From a virus, in IMG/VR virus record IMGVR_UViG_3300018428_000171, positions 1 through 25,075 of that record: 25,075 bases of DNA. One strand, written 5' to 3'. Under the pieces are notes generated by a model. It saw nothing but the letters and a program-made list of their open reading frames with translations, was not told where the DNA came from and ran no database searches. Below are positions 12,201-20,740 of the stretch, one piece after another; positions within the stretch are counted from its first letter, which is position 1; each line of letters starts with the position of its first letter. The translations under genes and the position numbers were made by a program.

Positions 12201-15056
12201 TTCATTTAAATCTCTAGTAATTCTAACAAAACTAAACTCGCTGTCAAAAACATAATCTACACCGTGTACTAATTGTACATTATCTATATAAAGGTATACT
12301 GCTTTAGTCGACGCTGTTTCTAAATCAAACTTTTCAGTTAGAGAAAATGTTTTAATTCCAGTATCTTCGACAGTATACTTTGTCGTTTTATTTGCTCCGC
12401 TACCAATCATATCACTATTAGAATATGGATTAGTTTCAGGCTTTACTCCGCTAATTTTAGAAATTATTGTATCTAAGAAAGAAACTACATTCTCTCCGTC
12501 AAATGGCAATGTTATTGATAATTTTAAGATATTACTTTTATAATTTTCATATTCTCTTGCTGCATATCTTAATGACTTAACAATATTAATATTTTTATCA
12601 CACAATAACGGTAACGAAGTTGCCGCAACAGAAATATATTTTAAGAATCGCTGTCCTCTATGTTGATAACCTGCTAGATCTCTAAGATTGCTTTCACCTG
12701 GAAACTTCCCTGAAAACTCATCAGTGTAATCGACCATTGATCTTAAATGATCAGTTGCTTGTCCTAGTGTAAAAGAATTAAGTTCTTGATTTAAGGGATT
12801 TCTTTCTAGATTTTTAGGAAATTCATAAAATCCTAAATTAGGTTCATCATCCGAAAATACTTTAAGAGTTACAGTATCCCCTGCTGAAAAATCTATAGTA
12901 TCAAAACTAAATGTTCTCTTGCCTTCGATTGTAGAAACTACAGTAAATGTGTCTCTAATAAATTCTCCATTTTTGTAAAAATATAATTTTGGATTATTCG
13001 ATTTTGACCAATCAACATTTGAGAATGTAACTTCATTCGAATCTTGTTCGAGTGTAAACGCTTGTACTATTCCTTGATCAAATACAGGATCACTAGCAAT
13101 GTACAAGTTATGAAAACTAAAATTATCTAAAGTTTGTGTTGTTTTAATATATCCAGAATTAATTTTTTTCGATTTGTTTTCAGCATTAACTTGATATGTA
13201 AACGAATCGTAGTCCCAATTAGATTGAAATTCAATATCACCACTGTTGTTTAAGTTTTGATAAGATATAGAAAAACCAAGTTCACTATCAACCGGGCCTG
13301 TTCCAACTTTATATGATACTAAACTACTACCTTCAAAAGATGAAGTTTCATATTTGTCGGTGTTTGAAAAACTTACTCCGTCATCATCAAATACATCAAA
13401 CTTAGGTGATTGGTTTACTGAATTTTTAGTTTGGCTTTTGATCCAATTCTCGCCATCATAGTGATACATTAATCCGGCATTATTTTTTCCAAATCTAATA
13501 ATTACACCTTCGCCTGGGTTTGTTTCTGTGTCATCGGCTTCAACTAGTGCTATTTGTGTATTATCAGCAGTATTGTTTGCTTGTATGACAATTTTTTTAA
13601 CAACAAAAATTTTATTTTTTACTAGCGGATCATTATCGGCAGTAAAAATAATTCTTGCTCCGTCAAAAACATCTACGTTATCGATATTATAACCTGCTGT
13701 TCCTTCAATAGATGAAAAAACATCGGTAGTAAAATCATCAATAAAATCAACACTTTCTTTAGCTAACGCACAATGATTAATAAGTTGTATATTTGAATTA
13801 AACTCAATAATAGGTCGTTTTGCTCTATTTGTTTCTGATGTTCTTGGTGCTACTTTGTTAATTTCAGCACTGTAATTAATAACATCTTTATGGAACCATT
13901 TATTATAACGACTCCATGGATTTTTATCTTGACTTGATCTATTAATTGTAATATAGTCTTTGTTTGAAGGGAAACTTACAGCATCATCAAAGGGTAATTC
14001 ATCCCAGCCGCCATCGTCAAATAAAACATCAACATCGTCATTTTTTACAGGTGGTAGATCGAGTTCTTGAAAACTTACCAACTTAATTGATTCGCCTACG
14101 CCGTCAACTAACCAATCTCCTTCTGAATATTTTTCTGGAGTTACCTGTCCTGTAAAATTAACCTTTAAACCATTTGTAAATTTTATACCATTAGAGCTTG
14201 TGTAATTTACTTTTCCTATTACATCTGTTTCAACATTAATTTTAGTATTTTCATCTATAGATGAAATTCTAAACATACCAACTCTATCAATATTATTTGA
14301 ACTTTGATAGTATAACACATCTGGACTATTATTAGGTACAGTAAATGTTACTGTGCCAACTTCAATACCGTTATTTGTAACGCCATCGTTATAATTTGCT
14401 ATTGATCCTTGTGTTGGATTTCTTCTGATATAAAAAGGATCGCCAGGAGTATTAACATTAAAAATATATGTCTGACCTCTATATAGAGTTAGACCAGGAT
14501 TAGGTGTTAGTCCGTCGGGGAAAAATATAAATTCGTTTTCGCCTTGGCTTCTAACCCTATACTCTGAAATAATATCTTGGCCTTGACCACTAACACTGAC
14601 AGCATCAGGACCTTGCGGCAACCAATAGTATTCTCTATAGTTAATAAACTTGTCCCAATTAATAGGAGGATTCCAACTATAACTTCTTAATCCTGTAGTT
14701 AGGTCGTCTCTTTCGTTATTGTTGTTAAAAAACTTTAATTGGTTTTTTACATCAATATAATCGTAGAAACTATTAACAGATAAATTTTCTTTATCTCTAA
14801 TAACTACACCAGGTTCTAATTGATAAGCATGCCTTAAAGATTCTTCTTTGTCGATATAGATGTCTTTACTGTTATAGGTTCTTCCGTAATTACGACCTAT
14901 ATAACCTGAAATTCTATCAAGTGTGCCAGGTTGTACTAAAGGATCTAGTGCGGCACTTAAAAACTTTCTGTTTGTTGAAGATTTAAAAATCTCTGGCAGT
15001 AAGTTATAAGTTTCTCTAACAGGTAATTCACTCTGTTTGAATATTTTCTTATCCAT
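246..15056 (-). CDS. 7: Giant multidomain baseplate wedge protein in the gp7 position (4936 aa)
   Basis: This single uninterrupted frame of 4936 codons lies directly after gp6, where T4 carries gp7 (about 1030 aa). The start ATG shares one base with the gp6 stop (TAATG), so it is probably translated by coupling; its own Shine-Dalgarno is poor. Visible architecture: a conserved N-terminal region (residues 1-150, ending in Trp/Tyr-rich [16 protein letters not shown]); a cupredoxin-like domain (about 186-265); a Trp-rich segment near 1120-1165 ([19 protein letters not shown]); six CBM5/12-like modules with Trp markers at 1422, 1680, 2215, 2472, 2774 and 2848; an FG-GAP beta-propeller (about 2140-3090); a conserved segment after the propeller containing [16 protein letters not shown]-type repeats near 3493-3556 and 3853-3916; a helical segment near 3748-3803; and beta-rich tail-fibre-like modules from about 3966 to the C-terminus. 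I see no catalytic domain. The gp7 assignment rests on gene order and resemblance to oversized marine-phage proteins, not on alignment to T4 gp7. The probable role is a wedge arm that also contacts the host surface. Confidence 0.8.
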   Translation of the reverse strand: MDKKIFKQSELPVRETYNLLPEIFKSSTNRKFLSAALDPLVQPGTLDRISGYIGRNYGRTYNSKDIYIDKEESLRHAYQLEPGVVIRDKENLSVNSFYDYIDVKNQLKFFNNNNERDDLTTGLRSYSWNPPINWDKFINYREYYWLPQGPDAVSVSGQGQDIISEYRVRSQGENEFIFFPDGLTPNPGLTLYRGQTYIFNVNTPGDPFYIRRNPTQGSIANYNDGVTNNGIEVGTVTFTVPNNSPDVLYYQSSNNIDRVGMFRISSIDENTKINVETDVIGKVNYTSSNGIKFTNGLKVNFTGQVTPEKYSEGDWLVDGVGESIKLVSFQELDLPPVKNDDVDVLFDDGGWDELPFDDAVSFPSNKDYITINRSSQDKNPWSRYNKWFHKDVINYSAEINKVAPRTSETNRAKRPIIEFNSNIQLINHCALAKESVDFIDDFTTDVFSSIEGTAGYNIDNVDVFDGARIIFTADNDPLVKNKIFVVKKIVIQANNTADNTQIALVEADDTETNPGEGVIIRFGKNNAGLMYHYDGENWIKSQTKNSVNQSPKFDVFDDDGVSFSNTDKYETSSFEGSSLVSYKVGTGPVDSELGFSISYQNLNNSGDIEFQSNWDYDSFTYQVNAENKSKKINSGYIKTTQTLDNFSFHNLYIASDPVFDQGIVQAFTLEQDSNEVTFSNVDWSKSNNPKLYFYKNGEFIRDTFTVVSTIEGKRTFSFDTIDFSAGDTVTLKVFSDDEPNLGFYEFPKNLERNPLNQELNSFTLGQATDHLRSMVDYTDEFSGKFPGESNLRDLAGYQHRGQRFLKYISVAATSLPLLCDKNINIVKSLRYAAREYENYKSNILKLSITLPFDGENVVSFLDTIISKISGVKPETNPYSNSDMIGSGANKTTKYTVEDTGIKTFSLTEKFDLETASTKAVYLYIDNVQLVHGVDYVFDSEFSFVRITRDLNEGELLEIKEFYSTSFTFIPETPTSLGLTKSWVPRIFVDNTFAKPQKLIRGHDGSLTVAYDDFRDELVLEFEKRIYNNIKQKYNPEILDIDSLFGGYENTGTFTKKQVDDILELEFLRWPLVKNIDIYENAYHDPENQFTWTYNQNLDILREQKMPAHWRGIYQYLYDTQTPHTAPWEMLGFTEKPSWWEDEYGQAPYTSNNLLLWEDLRDGIIRHGERAGTHKRYIRPRLLEFLPVDKDGNLLTPLESDSIIDYSTDYTADFSFGDISPVEHAWRRSSVYPYAQIIAACLLRPFETISLNLDRNIFKKNNVGQLVSKTTNTFLTNDDIIRAVNSTSRSDGLVCFVVNYLKSNAKTKQDIIDLYENLDIQLSTRMKGFVDKAQQQYLLDSKNPQSTQTGIFVPTENYEIFFNSSSPQFTTRYSGVLIERVAGGYKVSGYDQLNSIFNYFSFFAQQNDPVLDVGGVSEGFVDWSAESFYSKGTLVRNQNQFFRAIQAHTSGEIFDANFWTAIDNVPITGGARAIKRTKFNEVDTLTLNYDHVFGNVQEVVDFLLGYGAFLNSQGMVFDQYNEELGVVQNWETSVKEFLFWTTHNWAVGSILSVSPGATLLRFQNIGSVADNILDSFYDYNILKADGTKIDATDIDVYRGINELLISPQDNTQGIYFAEINYIQKEHVTIFDDKTVFNDVLFDKGPGYRQERIKSKGFRTVDWDGNYTSPGFIFDRVNISSWKKFTDYKIGDIVQFKEFYYVSKKFQKGTDKFDRSYWDLLDNLPESGLVPNFDYRISQIEDYYETSIEGIDSKQKELARHTVGFQPREYLQEIAEDTVSQFKLYQGFSREKGSNNAIKKVFDKVSEIDDDKIVLDEEWAFRLGSIGGTDQINEVEFDLKVSDFKLNPQPVLLNGSEFSVVDFQNYILLNDNDYQLANTSFKFPTKRFEVPVNSAGYIFSSDVQFIRNELTELLDNTVPFDNFKHGDNVWTTFEPGSWNVYRYVISNVSIYDVEAPDVDRLVLKCNRVHDFKVGQIVGITGVQGLNGFFQIAGVTLTDIIIAITGFREEPEVDESSFSFISYFESVRVASYEELVNKGFAKLPVGSKVFIDKNEDNGNWEVVERNKQYKVTQISEYGIAFPTGTGSAVSFVPELNQTIVGNPGAPVTTGDVIRDSAVVVYSDGESGLIPLQILTPKSGLQSAYLGAYAEVLTASKDGRWLVVGSPKASYIPSNYQEKFDPDANYEPGDTVLYAGKLYEAKVRVFGDGSSIDLSSEDWKPVELPQANPLGGELFLANKGYSRQGGVDIYEYSNGQWILRNSLVSPRQAHGENFGASVSIGKLEGIEGTSGDVTLTVNEIDAVGGIISVKSDGTSGLNDALFENVSGIDVSSSGINATFDITRSTGIPTYDVSVRTGGSGYTVGDRLYIQGTRVGGQPASGTSNNDIVIVVKAVDENGSILGADTFNNITGIVSTPVSETALFTVTKNKDVYNVRLRQDGAVKVQPGNGYKQRSIVRFNNFFYACIKDTNIDKGVWNSTSTYYEGDVVKFPANSSQYWNVLKTVTNVTPGTDATAYSSYETIFPDRSPEFWERVSGFPFNVKYIDDTNDPNFGTGNWVDWDEKDNSGNLITYTTGTVIVIPGNTVGGLSPENDITIRVNQVTDDGQVGPFPTKREGEIQFFSYTGTAAIGIEFTGTPASGSGTFLDVSPEDVSNPGTGAIFNVERKDGAYNTTISVAGSGYVIGDQIKILGTSIGAVDESYYMAVSAPGSRDDRGKVYLYTYNGYKWTLLQDTSFVGLFDINRSYVSGSIVWYGSGYYKANEFFTADGVTTPDISDSWDETNTVNRDIVPNVYAYVDDGSSFEQGTADEQVENIDIGDKFGSSISMTDDGNVLVSSAPYADTSNFESYRGVWRATETYVQGDVVRRNNKYYELDSDSSLTSIDDAPEVDNKWVVVQNTGMPRTGVVFVYKKNANKVYEFVQQINKNDVSSLNPGDVFGYKVTLSADGNTLFVGAPNEDKNERDQGSVFVFNWSQNKFVLNQKIQSNTNDFDERFGSNISVSPDGKTLAVSAEGAQTFETTTFDTDQTKFDREITGFADPLGTTGKVFVFNEYGGKWVLGEIFEDDLSFNEDFGRSIATSNNTIIVGSPKYLSEDPAFSEVVIGRIQKYEKQEGIQPWTVIRNQTNQVDVSKIRNLAAYEKETYTKIADIDVVDSYKGKILGIVEQNIDFKTPFDPAVYTESNNEELTTKDESQHWTDKQVGKIWWDTSKVKYLVYEQSDVVFRNGNWNSTAQGSSIDVYQWVESTLRPSQYASLTNSDDPTITGTPLHPDDSVFSIKEKVDPISGNISETRFYFWVKDKQDIEINSPKTLAASQVSDYISNPENAGVPFAYIVDNDKLTISNLKSLLDYDEFSVNIQFYKNSQDVNLIHNEYVLATEESKQDPNNDLERKWIDSLVGSDILGNQIPDPNLSDKNKYGTASRPRQTIFVNRNKAVEQTIDFINEALYTLPLADEIDYEFLNMIDKEPSEVKNLYDVKINTEAELRFQTTSTIKDAKLSVNVINGHVNTIEIDDPGFGYRRAPLITITGTGEGATAEATIDSFGRITSVTVTNNGKKYLTANAIVRPYSVLVQSDSTVDGFWSIYAWSVREQQFSRVATQEFDTTKYWETIDWWSEGFSEDSRIKETLPGLYAENEVTLDEGELLRLDDFGSGGWAVLQRTDKDPKIKGKFNLVGRENGTLRIINKFYNTETESVGYDKTQTYDSNRYDTSAAKEFRNILNAMKYNVFIDELDGYWNKLFFVNIHYVFSEQLYVDWAFKTSFLNAIHNVGYLKQKLNFRSDNLAAYQAYIEEVKPYRTKIRNFTSRYQNIEDTNSNVSDFDLPPYYNIDTNTINPVKLGDTQIDLKPWNEWFNNYKFEVTDIILTDQGSTYSSVPQVIISGGGGTGAKAKAYISNRKVTKIVLTDFGSGYTSVPTVEIVGGVGTQTQFSAKAVARIGNSKARLFHNTIKFDRYSKTPTFKSYSSNERFIETETFTGTGRLTTFDLKYPSTLDKSAITVFVDSQQQFVSDYNITLYTKVINDITVLKGRLTLLTAAPDGSVITIKYEKNDEILDSLNRIDKYYKPTDGMLGIDKTIPDDGSEITTDYSQLVTGMDYGGVIVQGATFDVGAGWDALPWFTEGWDTAESNSKDFYIAADDSTHEFVLPEVPESGKIYNIYIRRKGETKTTRLDDPNYGTSNQTNDDAIMTSFVGDGSTNVITIPIPDEGIYVNDGDVLIFRPVESDGSLDIQSANYLDAEVSGGTLLGATPYSTATGILPEEIVIDGEKFISPEQVPAPEENVPGQVLESLSIRVFHTDRFGAPSVLSRIYTADGTETVYKIDQHILENSNLLVFVNKTKQEIDVDYTIDYNNNQIRFITAPNNTDIIEVFSLGVGGVELLDVREYNGDGQTRYFLTGAPFESTGKVFATIDGVATNVGFVNSNGVVNQTDNTLVEFGKPPKTNSLIQIVVLSEESGQAESIVRINEERITLTPGTKTYPIQFFETLGSRDDSNIIVEYNGSLLRSVDSTYYVYQDNDTINLNDDPVIGSGTIVPTQIKVFLNGEPLRDALDYNFDGANNSITLIVDANKGDIVQVENLKDSNYEIVNGNIVFSPLYVIQAGDYIDVTWFTRYTEVDIVRDVYTGNQNSYKLQRSINNISNVWVYKNGVRLTPNIDFYVGGANNAVYLKNSTLETDIIETLTYSNKIYNNPISYEISRDVLNRNSYHRYQLINVELAENLNYYDTVVKLTDASKLPVPATGQPGIVTINGEKIQYLTKSGNELQNIRRGVYGTSIRTVHEKGTVVIDTSYTEQIPYNDEQDKVDFVSDGSSLLVGPLDYVPVKGADFDVTNTSIPDGYGRCDNIEVFVGGRRLRKDAFKLYDATKAAYSPDGDVQYDAEFSVDGINEYVRLTDPVDPGTRITIIRRTGRTWHDRGDTTVSNGVSLSEATSAVARFLQNSSTELPE
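5795..8640 (-). other. FG-GAP (integrin-alpha-like) beta-propeller region within the giant protein
   Basis: Residues about 2140-3090 contain repeated units of the form FG-x-S-[IVL]-x-x-S-x-DG-x-x-L-x-V-[GS]-[AS]-P followed by a G-x-V-[FY]-[VL]-[FY] strand. The clearest are [19 protein letters not shown] with [26 protein letters not shown] with [29 protein letters not shown] with TGVVFVYKK, and [17 protein letters not shown]. An earlier unit is [21 protein letters not shown] split unit starts FGASVSIG (about 2267) and resumes at YYMAVSAPG (about 2698). I count six units. A seventh may be degenerate or shared between the ends, as is common in propellers. FG-GAP units form blades with loops that often bind ligands or Ca2+. 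Three of the CBM5/12-like modules sit between units as insertions, and a fourth lies in the insert that splits the second unit. Confidence 0.7.
6384..10796 (-). repeat. Six dispersed CBM5/12-like protein modules in the giant gene
   Basis: Six segments of about 40-60 residues share the pattern W/F-x(4-6)-Y-x-x-G-[DST]-x-V-x(4-8)-[FY]-[FYW]-x(10-25)-W. Approximate ranges are 10671-10796 (W1422, [17 protein letters not shown]), 9897-10025 (W1680, [16 protein letters not shown]), 8403-8540 (closing W2215, [16 protein letters not shown]), 7464-7649 (W2472, [17 protein letters not shown]), 6723-6866 (closing W2774, [16 protein letters not shown]) and 6384-6527 (W2848, [16 protein letters not shown]). 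This spacing of aromatic residues and the Gly-Asp turn is typical of chitin-binding-type modules (CBM families 5 and 12), which are also found in phage tail proteins. Sugar binding is inferred and not shown. The modules are divergent from one another, so this is not a recent tandem duplication. Confidence 0.6.
8731..8762. other. Short GC-rich islet with an imperfect inverted repeat inside the giant gene
   Basis: Bases 8731-8760 contain 23 G or C out of 30, in a gene that is otherwise about one third G+C. Within it, 8735-8752 (CGCCAGTGGTGACCGGCG) can fold into a stem of four plus two base pairs with one mismatch and a four-base loop. It encodes a loop-like stretch, [17 protein letters not shown], just before the first propeller unit. 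The reading frame is intact. Confidence 0.5.
14262..14501 (-). other. Cupredoxin-like domain lacking copper ligands, within the giant protein
   Basis: Residues about 186-265 read as a cupredoxin-type beta-sandwich: [20 protein letters not shown], then [19 protein letters not shown], then a closing strand around [20 protein letters not shown]. Related domains in marine proteins usually close with a tyrosine, a cysteine and a histidine near the C-terminal strand (YY-x-C-x-x-H-type). Here those positions are occupied by Gln, Ser and Asn, so a copper site is not expected. The domain probably serves as a structural or binding module. Confidence 0.5.
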
Positions 15057-18000
15057 TAATTTTTACTCGTCTTAGTTATAACCTGTGAGTTGAGCAAATT
15101 AAGTTCAGTTGCTGTAATTGTGTCTACAATTTGAATATCATCAACTGTTGCTGCACTTACTAGGATTTCATCTGGTCGAGATTGTATCTCACTTAAACTT
15201 CCGTATGCTTGATCTTCTTGTTTTGGAACCATTACAATGTTACTAATTTCTGGAGAATTAGCCTGGATAATATATGCTAGTAGTTCACTTGAATAAAACT
15301 TATCACCAAAGTCCCAATTTTCAATTGAAAAATAATTTGCTATTGTTACAACAATTTTAACTTTTAAATCATTATCGTTAACTACCATATTTTTGTTCTT
15401 TACAACTTTAAATGTTGTTTGAAATTCTGTTGGCGCTTTTGTACCAAATAATGGAAAATATGTTACAGGATGATAAACAATTTCATCACTAATAGTTTTT
15501 AAATCACTTAGTTCTGATCCAAATTGAATTCTTAAACTTTCAGGTGTAGGTTCTTCAGGAGCAGATGCTGATGCTCCTATTAGGAATTTTCTATAGTTAA
15601 TATCATAGTTTCTAATCAATAGATATACATCAATTATATTACTGGAACTTGGATCAATTCTTCTGCTACTACTAGCATTATGAATATACTGGAACTTAAG
15701 ACCGCTACGTCCAACATAAGCAACATAGCTCGGCTCAAGAATAAATGTTCTGGTAATTAAATCAACTCTTTTAACAAAATTTTCTGCTTGATCATAAAAA
15801 TATATTAATTGATTATGTTCATAATCATTAACACTTGTATTAACTTCTTTGTCTTTGATTAATACAGTATTGGTATCATTATTAATAAATTCTAACTGTG
15901 TAAACCCAAAATTATCAGTTGATTTTTTAAAGAACAAATATTTGTCTGTTAGATCTGTTCCTACAATATCATCAAAACTATCAGGATTATCAATTACTCC
16001 ATCATCGTCTGTGTCAAAAAATGTTATCTTAACACTTTCAGTACTTTGATATCCATCTTCAAATCTAACACTATCAAAAATTTCAAATGAAACATCATTT
16101 TTTAGAGTTTTATCTTGATCAATAATAGCAGTAACATCGTCTGCTGTAAAATCAGGGTTTGTTGTTTTTAGTTCAACAATCTGAGTCGCTAGGTCAGCGG
16201 CCGAAATTTCTTTTCCTTCTGGAGTACTATTAATGTCTAAAACTTTAATTTGATCTTTAATTACTGTTCTTTTCTTACTGTCATAAATTTTTTCTGATCT
16301 ATCAAAATAAAATCTATTTTGTTCTACACTACTAAAGATGTAATCAGTGCCACGCACTCTTACTCTAAATTCATCACCGTCATATACAAATGCTAATAAC
16401 CAACTAGCATCAGCGTTAGTATTTGTAGCATCGCCTGCTTGACCTAAACTAAAATCACTTGCTAAATCAATATTAGTACTAGAAATAACTTTCCATGATC
16501 TAGTTTCAATATCATATCTTAGACCAAATGTTTGACTCGAAAAACTAAGATTTAGTATTTCTGTTTCTATATCTGTAGGTAAATTATTAACAAATTTAGG
16601 AACAACTTGTGATGGAATAGCCTCTGATGGAATAGGATCCGATAATGTAATTGGTCCTGTTCCATTAGATAGGTTTCCTTTGCCTGCGTTTGTGCCATCA
16701 CCTACAACCCTAACTACTTTTGACCATAGATATTTTTTATGAGTTTTATCTGTAGGATCGTATGTTACAAGTTCACCGTCTTTAAATGCTTGTGTAGTTA
16801 ACGGTGGTAAAAATTTAATTAAACTGCCTGCTTCTATAAAACGCAAGTTGCTTGAAGTGTATATGCCAACCTTGATCGGAAATTCATCAAATATGTTTCC
16901 AAAGTAACCTGTAGAAGCGTTAGCATCGGTAGTTGAACGTAACCACTTAACACTTACATCACTAGTAAAGATTTTATCAAAATTTGTAATGTAAAAATTA
17001 TATGTTTGTGAATCTTCAATAGCAGGTTCGATTGTATTTCTAATATAATTTAATACAATATTTTTATTGGTAAATGTATAACTGAAATTTCTTTCAGTAT
17101 CGGTTCTATAAATTAAACCATCATCGGCAAAAACATTAACCATGGAATATTTTCCACTAGCATCAACAATATCAAAATTTCTACTAATACCACTAGATGT
17201 TCTGTTAATTGCTTTTACTTTTAAAATTTCTTGTGAACTACTTAACGGAGCAAGATTATAATCTTCTCCAGTAACCATTCTATTTTGTGTATAATATTGA
17301 GCCGGTGCTTTTGTTCTAATTGATTCTACGTCTTCTGACGGAGCACTATTATCTACTGTATACTGTAGATTCATTGTAAGTGTAAGTGTATGTGTTACAC
17401 CTAACGCATTTTCGTATTGAATATCAATACCGACATTTCTCATATCTCTTGGAGATATGCTATAACTAGAACCTATAGAGGTTCTAAAATAACATCTAAA
17501 TGTTCCTTGTGGAAGATTTCCAAATGTTCCGTCCGAAAATAGCAAATCAACTGTATCGTTTTCTTGTGTAATAACAGTATAGATATTTTTTTGATTTCCA
17601 GTTAGACTGTTATAAATGATATTGTTGCCTTCAACAGAATCAACCTTTGTCCATAGTGTTTGAGGATTATCATTCGAATCTAATTGATATAACCAAACAT
17701 CACTATTGTTAATGCCTGGTGTTGTAATTGACACTTGTTCATTAACAGTTGGCTGTATTACTTGGAATTCAGCACTTTCGAGTGTTCCTTGTTTAAACAT
17801 CATAAAGAAACCGGTATTAGCACTTGCGTTACCTCTGCCATCTTGTCTGTATATAAATCCTAATTTATTACCAGGTAGAGGAGTTTCTTCATATATGTAA
17901 TCATAGTTTAAAATAGATGTACTTGGAATTTCATAACGCATAGATCTTCCTGCTGTTGTTTTTGAATAATTAAACAGCGGAATAGCAGTATTTGTACTAT

Positions 18001-18568
18001 TAAATCTATATTGATCTGTTTTTATTCCATCAATAACTTTAGAACCTTGATCTTTACCAAACTCAGTATTGGTTATCATTGATGCGTTTAAAATCGCAAT
18101 AAATTGTTCAAACCAATTGGGGTTTGTAGGATCATTCCATTGTATTGTTTGTCCTGCTAGATTAAGACCATTGCTATCAGTTAACTGTTCTGTTGTAGAC
18201 ACAGAAGTAATTTTCAGTAAACCGTTTGCTCCAACATTACGTTTAGCATTGTAAGAAAGCATACGAGCAATACGTAATACACTTTCTTTGCGACTTGCTA
18301 GTTCAATGAAATTTTCTCTACTGTTTAGATCAAGCCTAAACGATAAACTTTGTCCTAAGAAAGCAATTAAATCAATTAGAGCAACATACTCTGAGCTTTC
18401 TATAAAATCGTTAAAATCTTCTGGATAATTTTCACGCAGATAATCTACCATAACACGACGTAGATTTTCAAAGTCGTAAGATTTAAAATCAGCATTACGG
18501 AACGTCTGATAGATACGTGTCCAGTCTTCCGCAAGTATTAAATTATTTTGTCTTGTTGTAGTTGTCAT
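15056..18568 (-). CDS. 6: Baseplate wedge subunit gp6, enlarged marine form (1170 aa)
   Basis: gp6 is the core wedge protein of T4-like baseplates (related to phage P2 gpJ). It links neighbouring wedges into a ring. The N-terminal 120 residues contain the family signature: YDFENLRRVMVDYL, then an aspartate- and aromatic-rich helix (YVALIDLIAFLGQSLSFRLD), then SRKESVLRIARMLSYNAKR. Residues about 416-437 carry APAQYYTQNRMVTGEDYN, matching the gpJ/gp6 core. The C-terminus (NYFSIENWDFGDKFYSSEL, then a region ending near SRPDEILVSAATVDDIQIV) is typical of marine homologues. The protein is about 500 residues longer than T4 gp6 (about 660 aa); the extra sequence lies mainly between residues 480 and 1000. 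It contains an EF-hand-type loop at 852-863. An AAGG lies 12 bases upstream of the ATG. The gene is separated by 56 bp from gp25 and shares one base with the giant gene that follows. Confidence 0.88.
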   Translation of the reverse strand: MTTTTRQNNLILAEDWTRIYQTFRNADFKSYDFENLRRVMVDYLRENYPEDFNDFIESSEYVALIDLIAFLGQSLSFRLDLNSRENFIELASRKESVLRIARMLSYNAKRNVGANGLLKITSVSTTEQLTDSNGLNLAGQTIQWNDPTNPNWFEQFIAILNASMITNTEFGKDQGSKVIDGIKTDQYRFNSTNTAIPLFNYSKTTAGRSMRYEIPSTSILNYDYIYEETPLPGNKLGFIYRQDGRGNASANTGFFMMFKQGTLESAEFQVIQPTVNEQVSITTPGINNSDVWLYQLDSNDNPQTLWTKVDSVEGNNIIYNSLTGNQKNIYTVITQENDTVDLLFSDGTFGNLPQGTFRCYFRTSIGSSYSISPRDMRNVGIDIQYENALGVTHTLTLTMNLQYTVDNSAPSEDVESIRTKAPAQYYTQNRMVTGEDYNLAPLSSSQEILKVKAINRTSSGISRNFDIVDASGKYSMVNVFADDGLIYRTDTERNFSYTFTNKNIVLNYIRNTIEPAIEDSQTYNFYITNFDKIFTSDVSVKWLRSTTDANASTGYFGNIFDEFPIKVGIYTSSNLRFIEAGSLIKFLPPLTTQAFKDGELVTYDPTDKTHKKYLWSKVVRVVGDGTNAGKGNLSNGTGPITLSDPIPSEAIPSQVVPKFVNNLPTDIETEILNLSFSSQTFGLRYDIETRSWKVISSTNIDLASDFSLGQAGDATNTNADASWLLAFVYDGDEFRVRVRGTDYIFSSVEQNRFYFDRSEKIYDSKKRTVIKDQIKVLDINSTPEGKEISAADLATQIVELKTTNPDFTADDVTAIIDQDKTLKNDVSFEIFDSVRFEDGYQSTESVKITFFDTDDDGVIDNPDSFDDIVGTDLTDKYLFFKKSTDNFGFTQLEFINNDTNTVLIKDKEVNTSVNDYEHNQLIYFYDQAENFVKRVDLITRTFILEPSYVAYVGRSGLKFQYIHNASSSRRIDPSSSNIIDVYLLIRNYDINYRKFLIGASASAPEEPTPESLRIQFGSELSDLKTISDEIVYHPVTYFPLFGTKAPTEFQTTFKVVKNKNMVVNDNDLKVKIVVTIANYFSIENWDFGDKFYSSELLAYIIQANSPEISNIVMVPKQEDQAYGSLSEIQSRPDEILVSAATVDDIQIVDTITATELNLLNSQVITKTSKN
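15980..16015 (-). other. EF-hand/dockerin-type calcium-binding loop in gp6
   Basis: Residues 852-863 of gp6 read DTDDDGVIDNPD. This places Asp at loop positions 1, 3, 5, 9 and 12, Gly at 6 and Ile at 8, the complete canonical Ca2+-coordinating pattern of EF-hand, dockerin and thrombospondin-type-3 loops. It lies in the enlarged region that T4 gp6 lacks. Calcium binding is inferred from the pattern. Confidence 0.6.
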
Positions 18569-18624
18569 CTTTGTTTGTTACCTTATACACTATTTACCGT
18601 AGATAAAAAACTGCGCATTTTATT
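18569..18624 (-). promoter_or_regulatory. gp25-gp6 spacer with a weak late-promoter-like box
   Basis: This 56-bp spacer is the only internal gap above 5 bases in the cluster. On the minus strand it contains GGTAAATA (18591-18598), matching the TATAAATA late box at 6 of 8 positions. Downstream are a short AAGG (18581-18584) and the gp6 ATG. A promoter here would let gp6 and the giant gene be transcribed separately. No terminator hairpin is visible. Confidence 0.2.
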
Positions 18625-19068
18625 TTAACGTTCTTCTGTTCTCTTATCAAAACGTATTTTCAACTGCTCAGTAGCGTTAAAATGTAAGTATTCTAGATCT
18701 ACTTCTAGCATAATACCTTGATCTGTTGGATCAACAGATACGTTCCTTGCCTTAACTCGAGGATCTCTGTTTATAATCTCTTCAACGTCTTTTATAATAA
18801 GATCAACATTTGTCTGGGTCATTGGTTCGAATATCATATCCCATATGATTGTACCAAATTCAGGAAGTTGTAGTTTTTCGCCTTTTCTAATATGAAAGTG
18901 ATTTAGAATATCTTGTTTAACTAGATCTAAATCATACTGCTTAAAACTGTTTCCTTTATTTCTAGAATTAAATCCTTTATATCTAAACTGAGATCCTTCA
19001 GCTGATACAGATCCTGTACTTGCTTGTACAGTCTGTACTTTTTGTTGGTTGTATATCTTTCTAGCCAT
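18625..19068 (-). CDS. 25: Baseplate wedge subunit gp25 (147 aa)
   Basis: gp25 is a small wedge core protein related to the type VI secretion sheath-initiator protein TssE. It helps attach the contractile sheath to the baseplate. The body from about residue 43 has the family pattern: DLVKQDILNHFHIRKGEKL, then FGTIIWDMIFEPMTQTN, a helix (DLIIKDVEEIINRDPRV) and a final strand pair. The usual EPR triad appears as Asp102-Pro103-Arg104, a conservative change. The first 40 residues form a polar extension rich in Ser, Gln, Lys and Arg. A strong Shine-Dalgarno (GGAGG, 19075-19079) lies 6 bases before the ATG. The start follows the gp5 stop by one base, indicating coupled translation. The length is close to T4 gp25 (132 aa). 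Confidence 0.92.
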   Translation of the reverse strand: MARKIYNQQKVQTVQASTGSVSAEGSQFRYKGFNSRNKGNSFKQYDLDLVKQDILNHFHIRKGEKLQLPEFGTIIWDMIFEPMTQTNVDLIIKDVEEIINRDPRVKARNVSVDPTDQGIMLEVDLEYLHFNATEQLKIRFDKRTEER

Positions 19069-19069
19069 A

Positions 19070-20740
19070 TTATTCCTCCGTTATGTCCCTGTCGGTTTTT
19101 GGTGGGGCTGCCGCTAAAGGATCCATGTGTTCGTGTTTATACCAAGGCTCGTGTTGTGGTATTCTCTTCATTATACTTTCCAATGGTTCATCACTTTGGT
19201 ATTCTCTTTCAACACCGCCATCTGACCAAGGTAGAGTAATATCTACAACAGCATTTTGATGTAAACTTAATGGTTCTGCGATCGTTACACTATCGATAGA
19301 GCCTTGTTCTGCTACTTCAGCAGGATCACAATTCATCTCAATTTTATCAGCAGTTTCTCTATGGAAATTCGCACTGCTTATATTTGTACTATTGTCAGAT
19401 CTAATTCTTGTATTATTCAACGAAAAGGCGTTGATATTTGTTGCTTTGAGTTTAACATCATCACCCACAGTTTCTTCTAAGTTCTTAGCAACTGTTCTTC
19501 TCTCAGCACCTTTAATCACTGTGCTAACATCTTTCTCTATATTTGTAGTTTTAAATCCGCCAACCAGTGTTGTTAAATTACCTGCGGCATCGACATGTAT
19601 TCTTCCAACAGCATCAGGTGTAGCGCCTGCGCCATCTGGACTTTCTGTATTACGTCCTGTTGCTTTAATATTAATATTTCTTTCAGCTTCTAGATTAATG
19701 TCTCTACCGGCATGGAAATTAAAATCTTGTTGTGTATGAATACTAATGCTGTCTTGAGCAAAAATATCTATCTTGCCATCTGATGTTAATTCTATCCAAG
19801 CAGTACCTCTACTATTACCAATATAAATCAAATCTTCTGAATTATGTAAAAGGATTTGGTGTCCTGTTCTAGTTCTTATTCTAAAACTTTCTCCGAAAGG
19901 AATCCTAGCATCACCAGTTTCTCCTTTAGTTGTGTCGGCATATTCAGGAGGTCCTAAATCTGCTTTGGTTTTTCTTACAAATCTTTCATCGCCATCATCC
20001 ATAACAAACTGATGACCACCAACCCTGCTAACAAATACAGTATCAGAAACATTTTGATTGGTTCCTTGAGGTTTTTTAAGTGCTCCATCTCGTTTGTCTA
20101 ATGGTCCAGGAGTGCTTATTCCATACACATTAGGAATAGCAGTTCTGCGCATTGTACTTCCATGGGTTCCTCTGGTAGGATCGCCAATAAGTCCGCTATC
20201 TAATAAAAATCCTGCTAAAGGATGTAGAGGTCTTTTTGCGTTTTCTAAATCTTGGGTTGATTCTTCTCTAAGCAATCTTGTATTAATTTCAGCTACAGGA
20301 AGCGATTTAGTATGCCCATACAGAGTTTGTTCTTCGGGCGATAAGTCAACATTTTCTGCGGCGGCAATACCGGGAACCATGTGATTAATTCCTGATTCAG
20401 GAATAACTCCCATCCAAAACCATTGCTGTGTGTCGTCAACTTGAATTACTATAACTTTTGTTCCAATATCAGGAGGAACAAAACTCATACCATAAGACTT
20501 TTGTGTATCTTGGAATGCTTTGCCATTGCCGGTATTAACACCAGTGTAAGCAAAACTTGTACTACCAAAGAAAGGAGGAGCATAATAAGCAGGAAAAGTC
20601 TGTGACGCTTCTCCTCTGGTTGCCGCATTTCTTCCTTCTAGTTGTACAAAAAGTGTACCCATGCCAGTTTTAATATCATGACCCACTACCCTCGCTACGC
20701 GAGCACCTGATGATTGTATCTTTGATAGTGTTGCTGTCAT
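19070..20740 (-). CDS. 5: Baseplate hub/central spike protein gp5-like, without lysozyme domain (556 aa)
   Basis: This protein should form the membrane-puncturing spike under the tube. Residues about 12-115 look like the N-terminal OB-fold (ARVARVVGHDIKTGMGTLFV to VIVIQVDDTQQWFWMGVIPE). Residues about 235-360 resemble the spike region of gp5/VgrG-type proteins: GHQFVMDDGDERF, then TGHQILLHNSEDLIYIGNSR, then IELTSDGKIDIFAQDSISI, running into a repetitive beta-helix (DFNFHAGRDINLEAERNINI). The C-terminus carries a conserved motif, MKRIPQHEPWYKHEH. No T4-type lysozyme domain, with its Glu-Asp-Thr catalytic set, is present between the OB-fold and the helix, so peptidoglycan cleavage is not expected from this protein. 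The ATG overlaps the stop of the upstream hub gene by four bases (ATGA), and an AAGG lies at 20750-20753. Confidence 0.85.
   Translation of the reverse strand: MTATLSKIQSSGARVARVVGHDIKTGMGTLFVQLEGRNAATRGEASQTFPAYYAPPFFGSTSFAYTGVNTGNGKAFQDTQKSYGMSFVPPDIGTKVIVIQVDDTQQWFWMGVIPESGINHMVPGIAAAENVDLSPEEQTLYGHTKSLPVAEINTRLLREESTQDLENAKRPLHPLAGFLLDSGLIGDPTRGTHGSTMRRTAIPNVYGISTPGPLDKRDGALKKPQGTNQNVSDTVFVSRVGGHQFVMDDGDERFVRKTKADLGPPEYADTTKGETGDARIPFGESFRIRTRTGHQILLHNSEDLIYIGNSRGTAWIELTSDGKIDIFAQDSISIHTQQDFNFHAGRDINLEAERNINIKATGRNTESPDGAGATPDAVGRIHVDAAGNLTTLVGGFKTTNIEKDVSTVIKGAERRTVAKNLEETVGDDVKLKATNINAFSLNNTRIRSDNSTNISSANFHRETADKIEMNCDPAEVAEQGSIDSVTIAEPLSLHQNAVVDITLPWSDGGVEREYQSDEPLESIMKRIPQHEPWYKHEHMDPLAAAPPKTDRDITEE

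Noticed and set aside
246-15056. The giant open frame as an assembly fusion of several genes
   Set aside because: No internal start with a strong Shine-Dalgarno coincides with a domain boundary, the frame never breaks, and split propeller units span the would-be boundaries. Long-read confirmation would still be worthwhile.
18605-18624. Possible terminator after gp25 (TGCGCA palindrome followed by a T run on the minus strand)
   Set aside because: The palindrome is only six bases with no loop, so it cannot form a stable hairpin; the T run alone is common in this AT-rich DNA.
19392-20384. Plus-strand open frames of 115 and 96 codons opposite gp5
   Set aside because: They are antisense shadows of a clearly coding beta-helix gene, with no start signal or recognisable domain.
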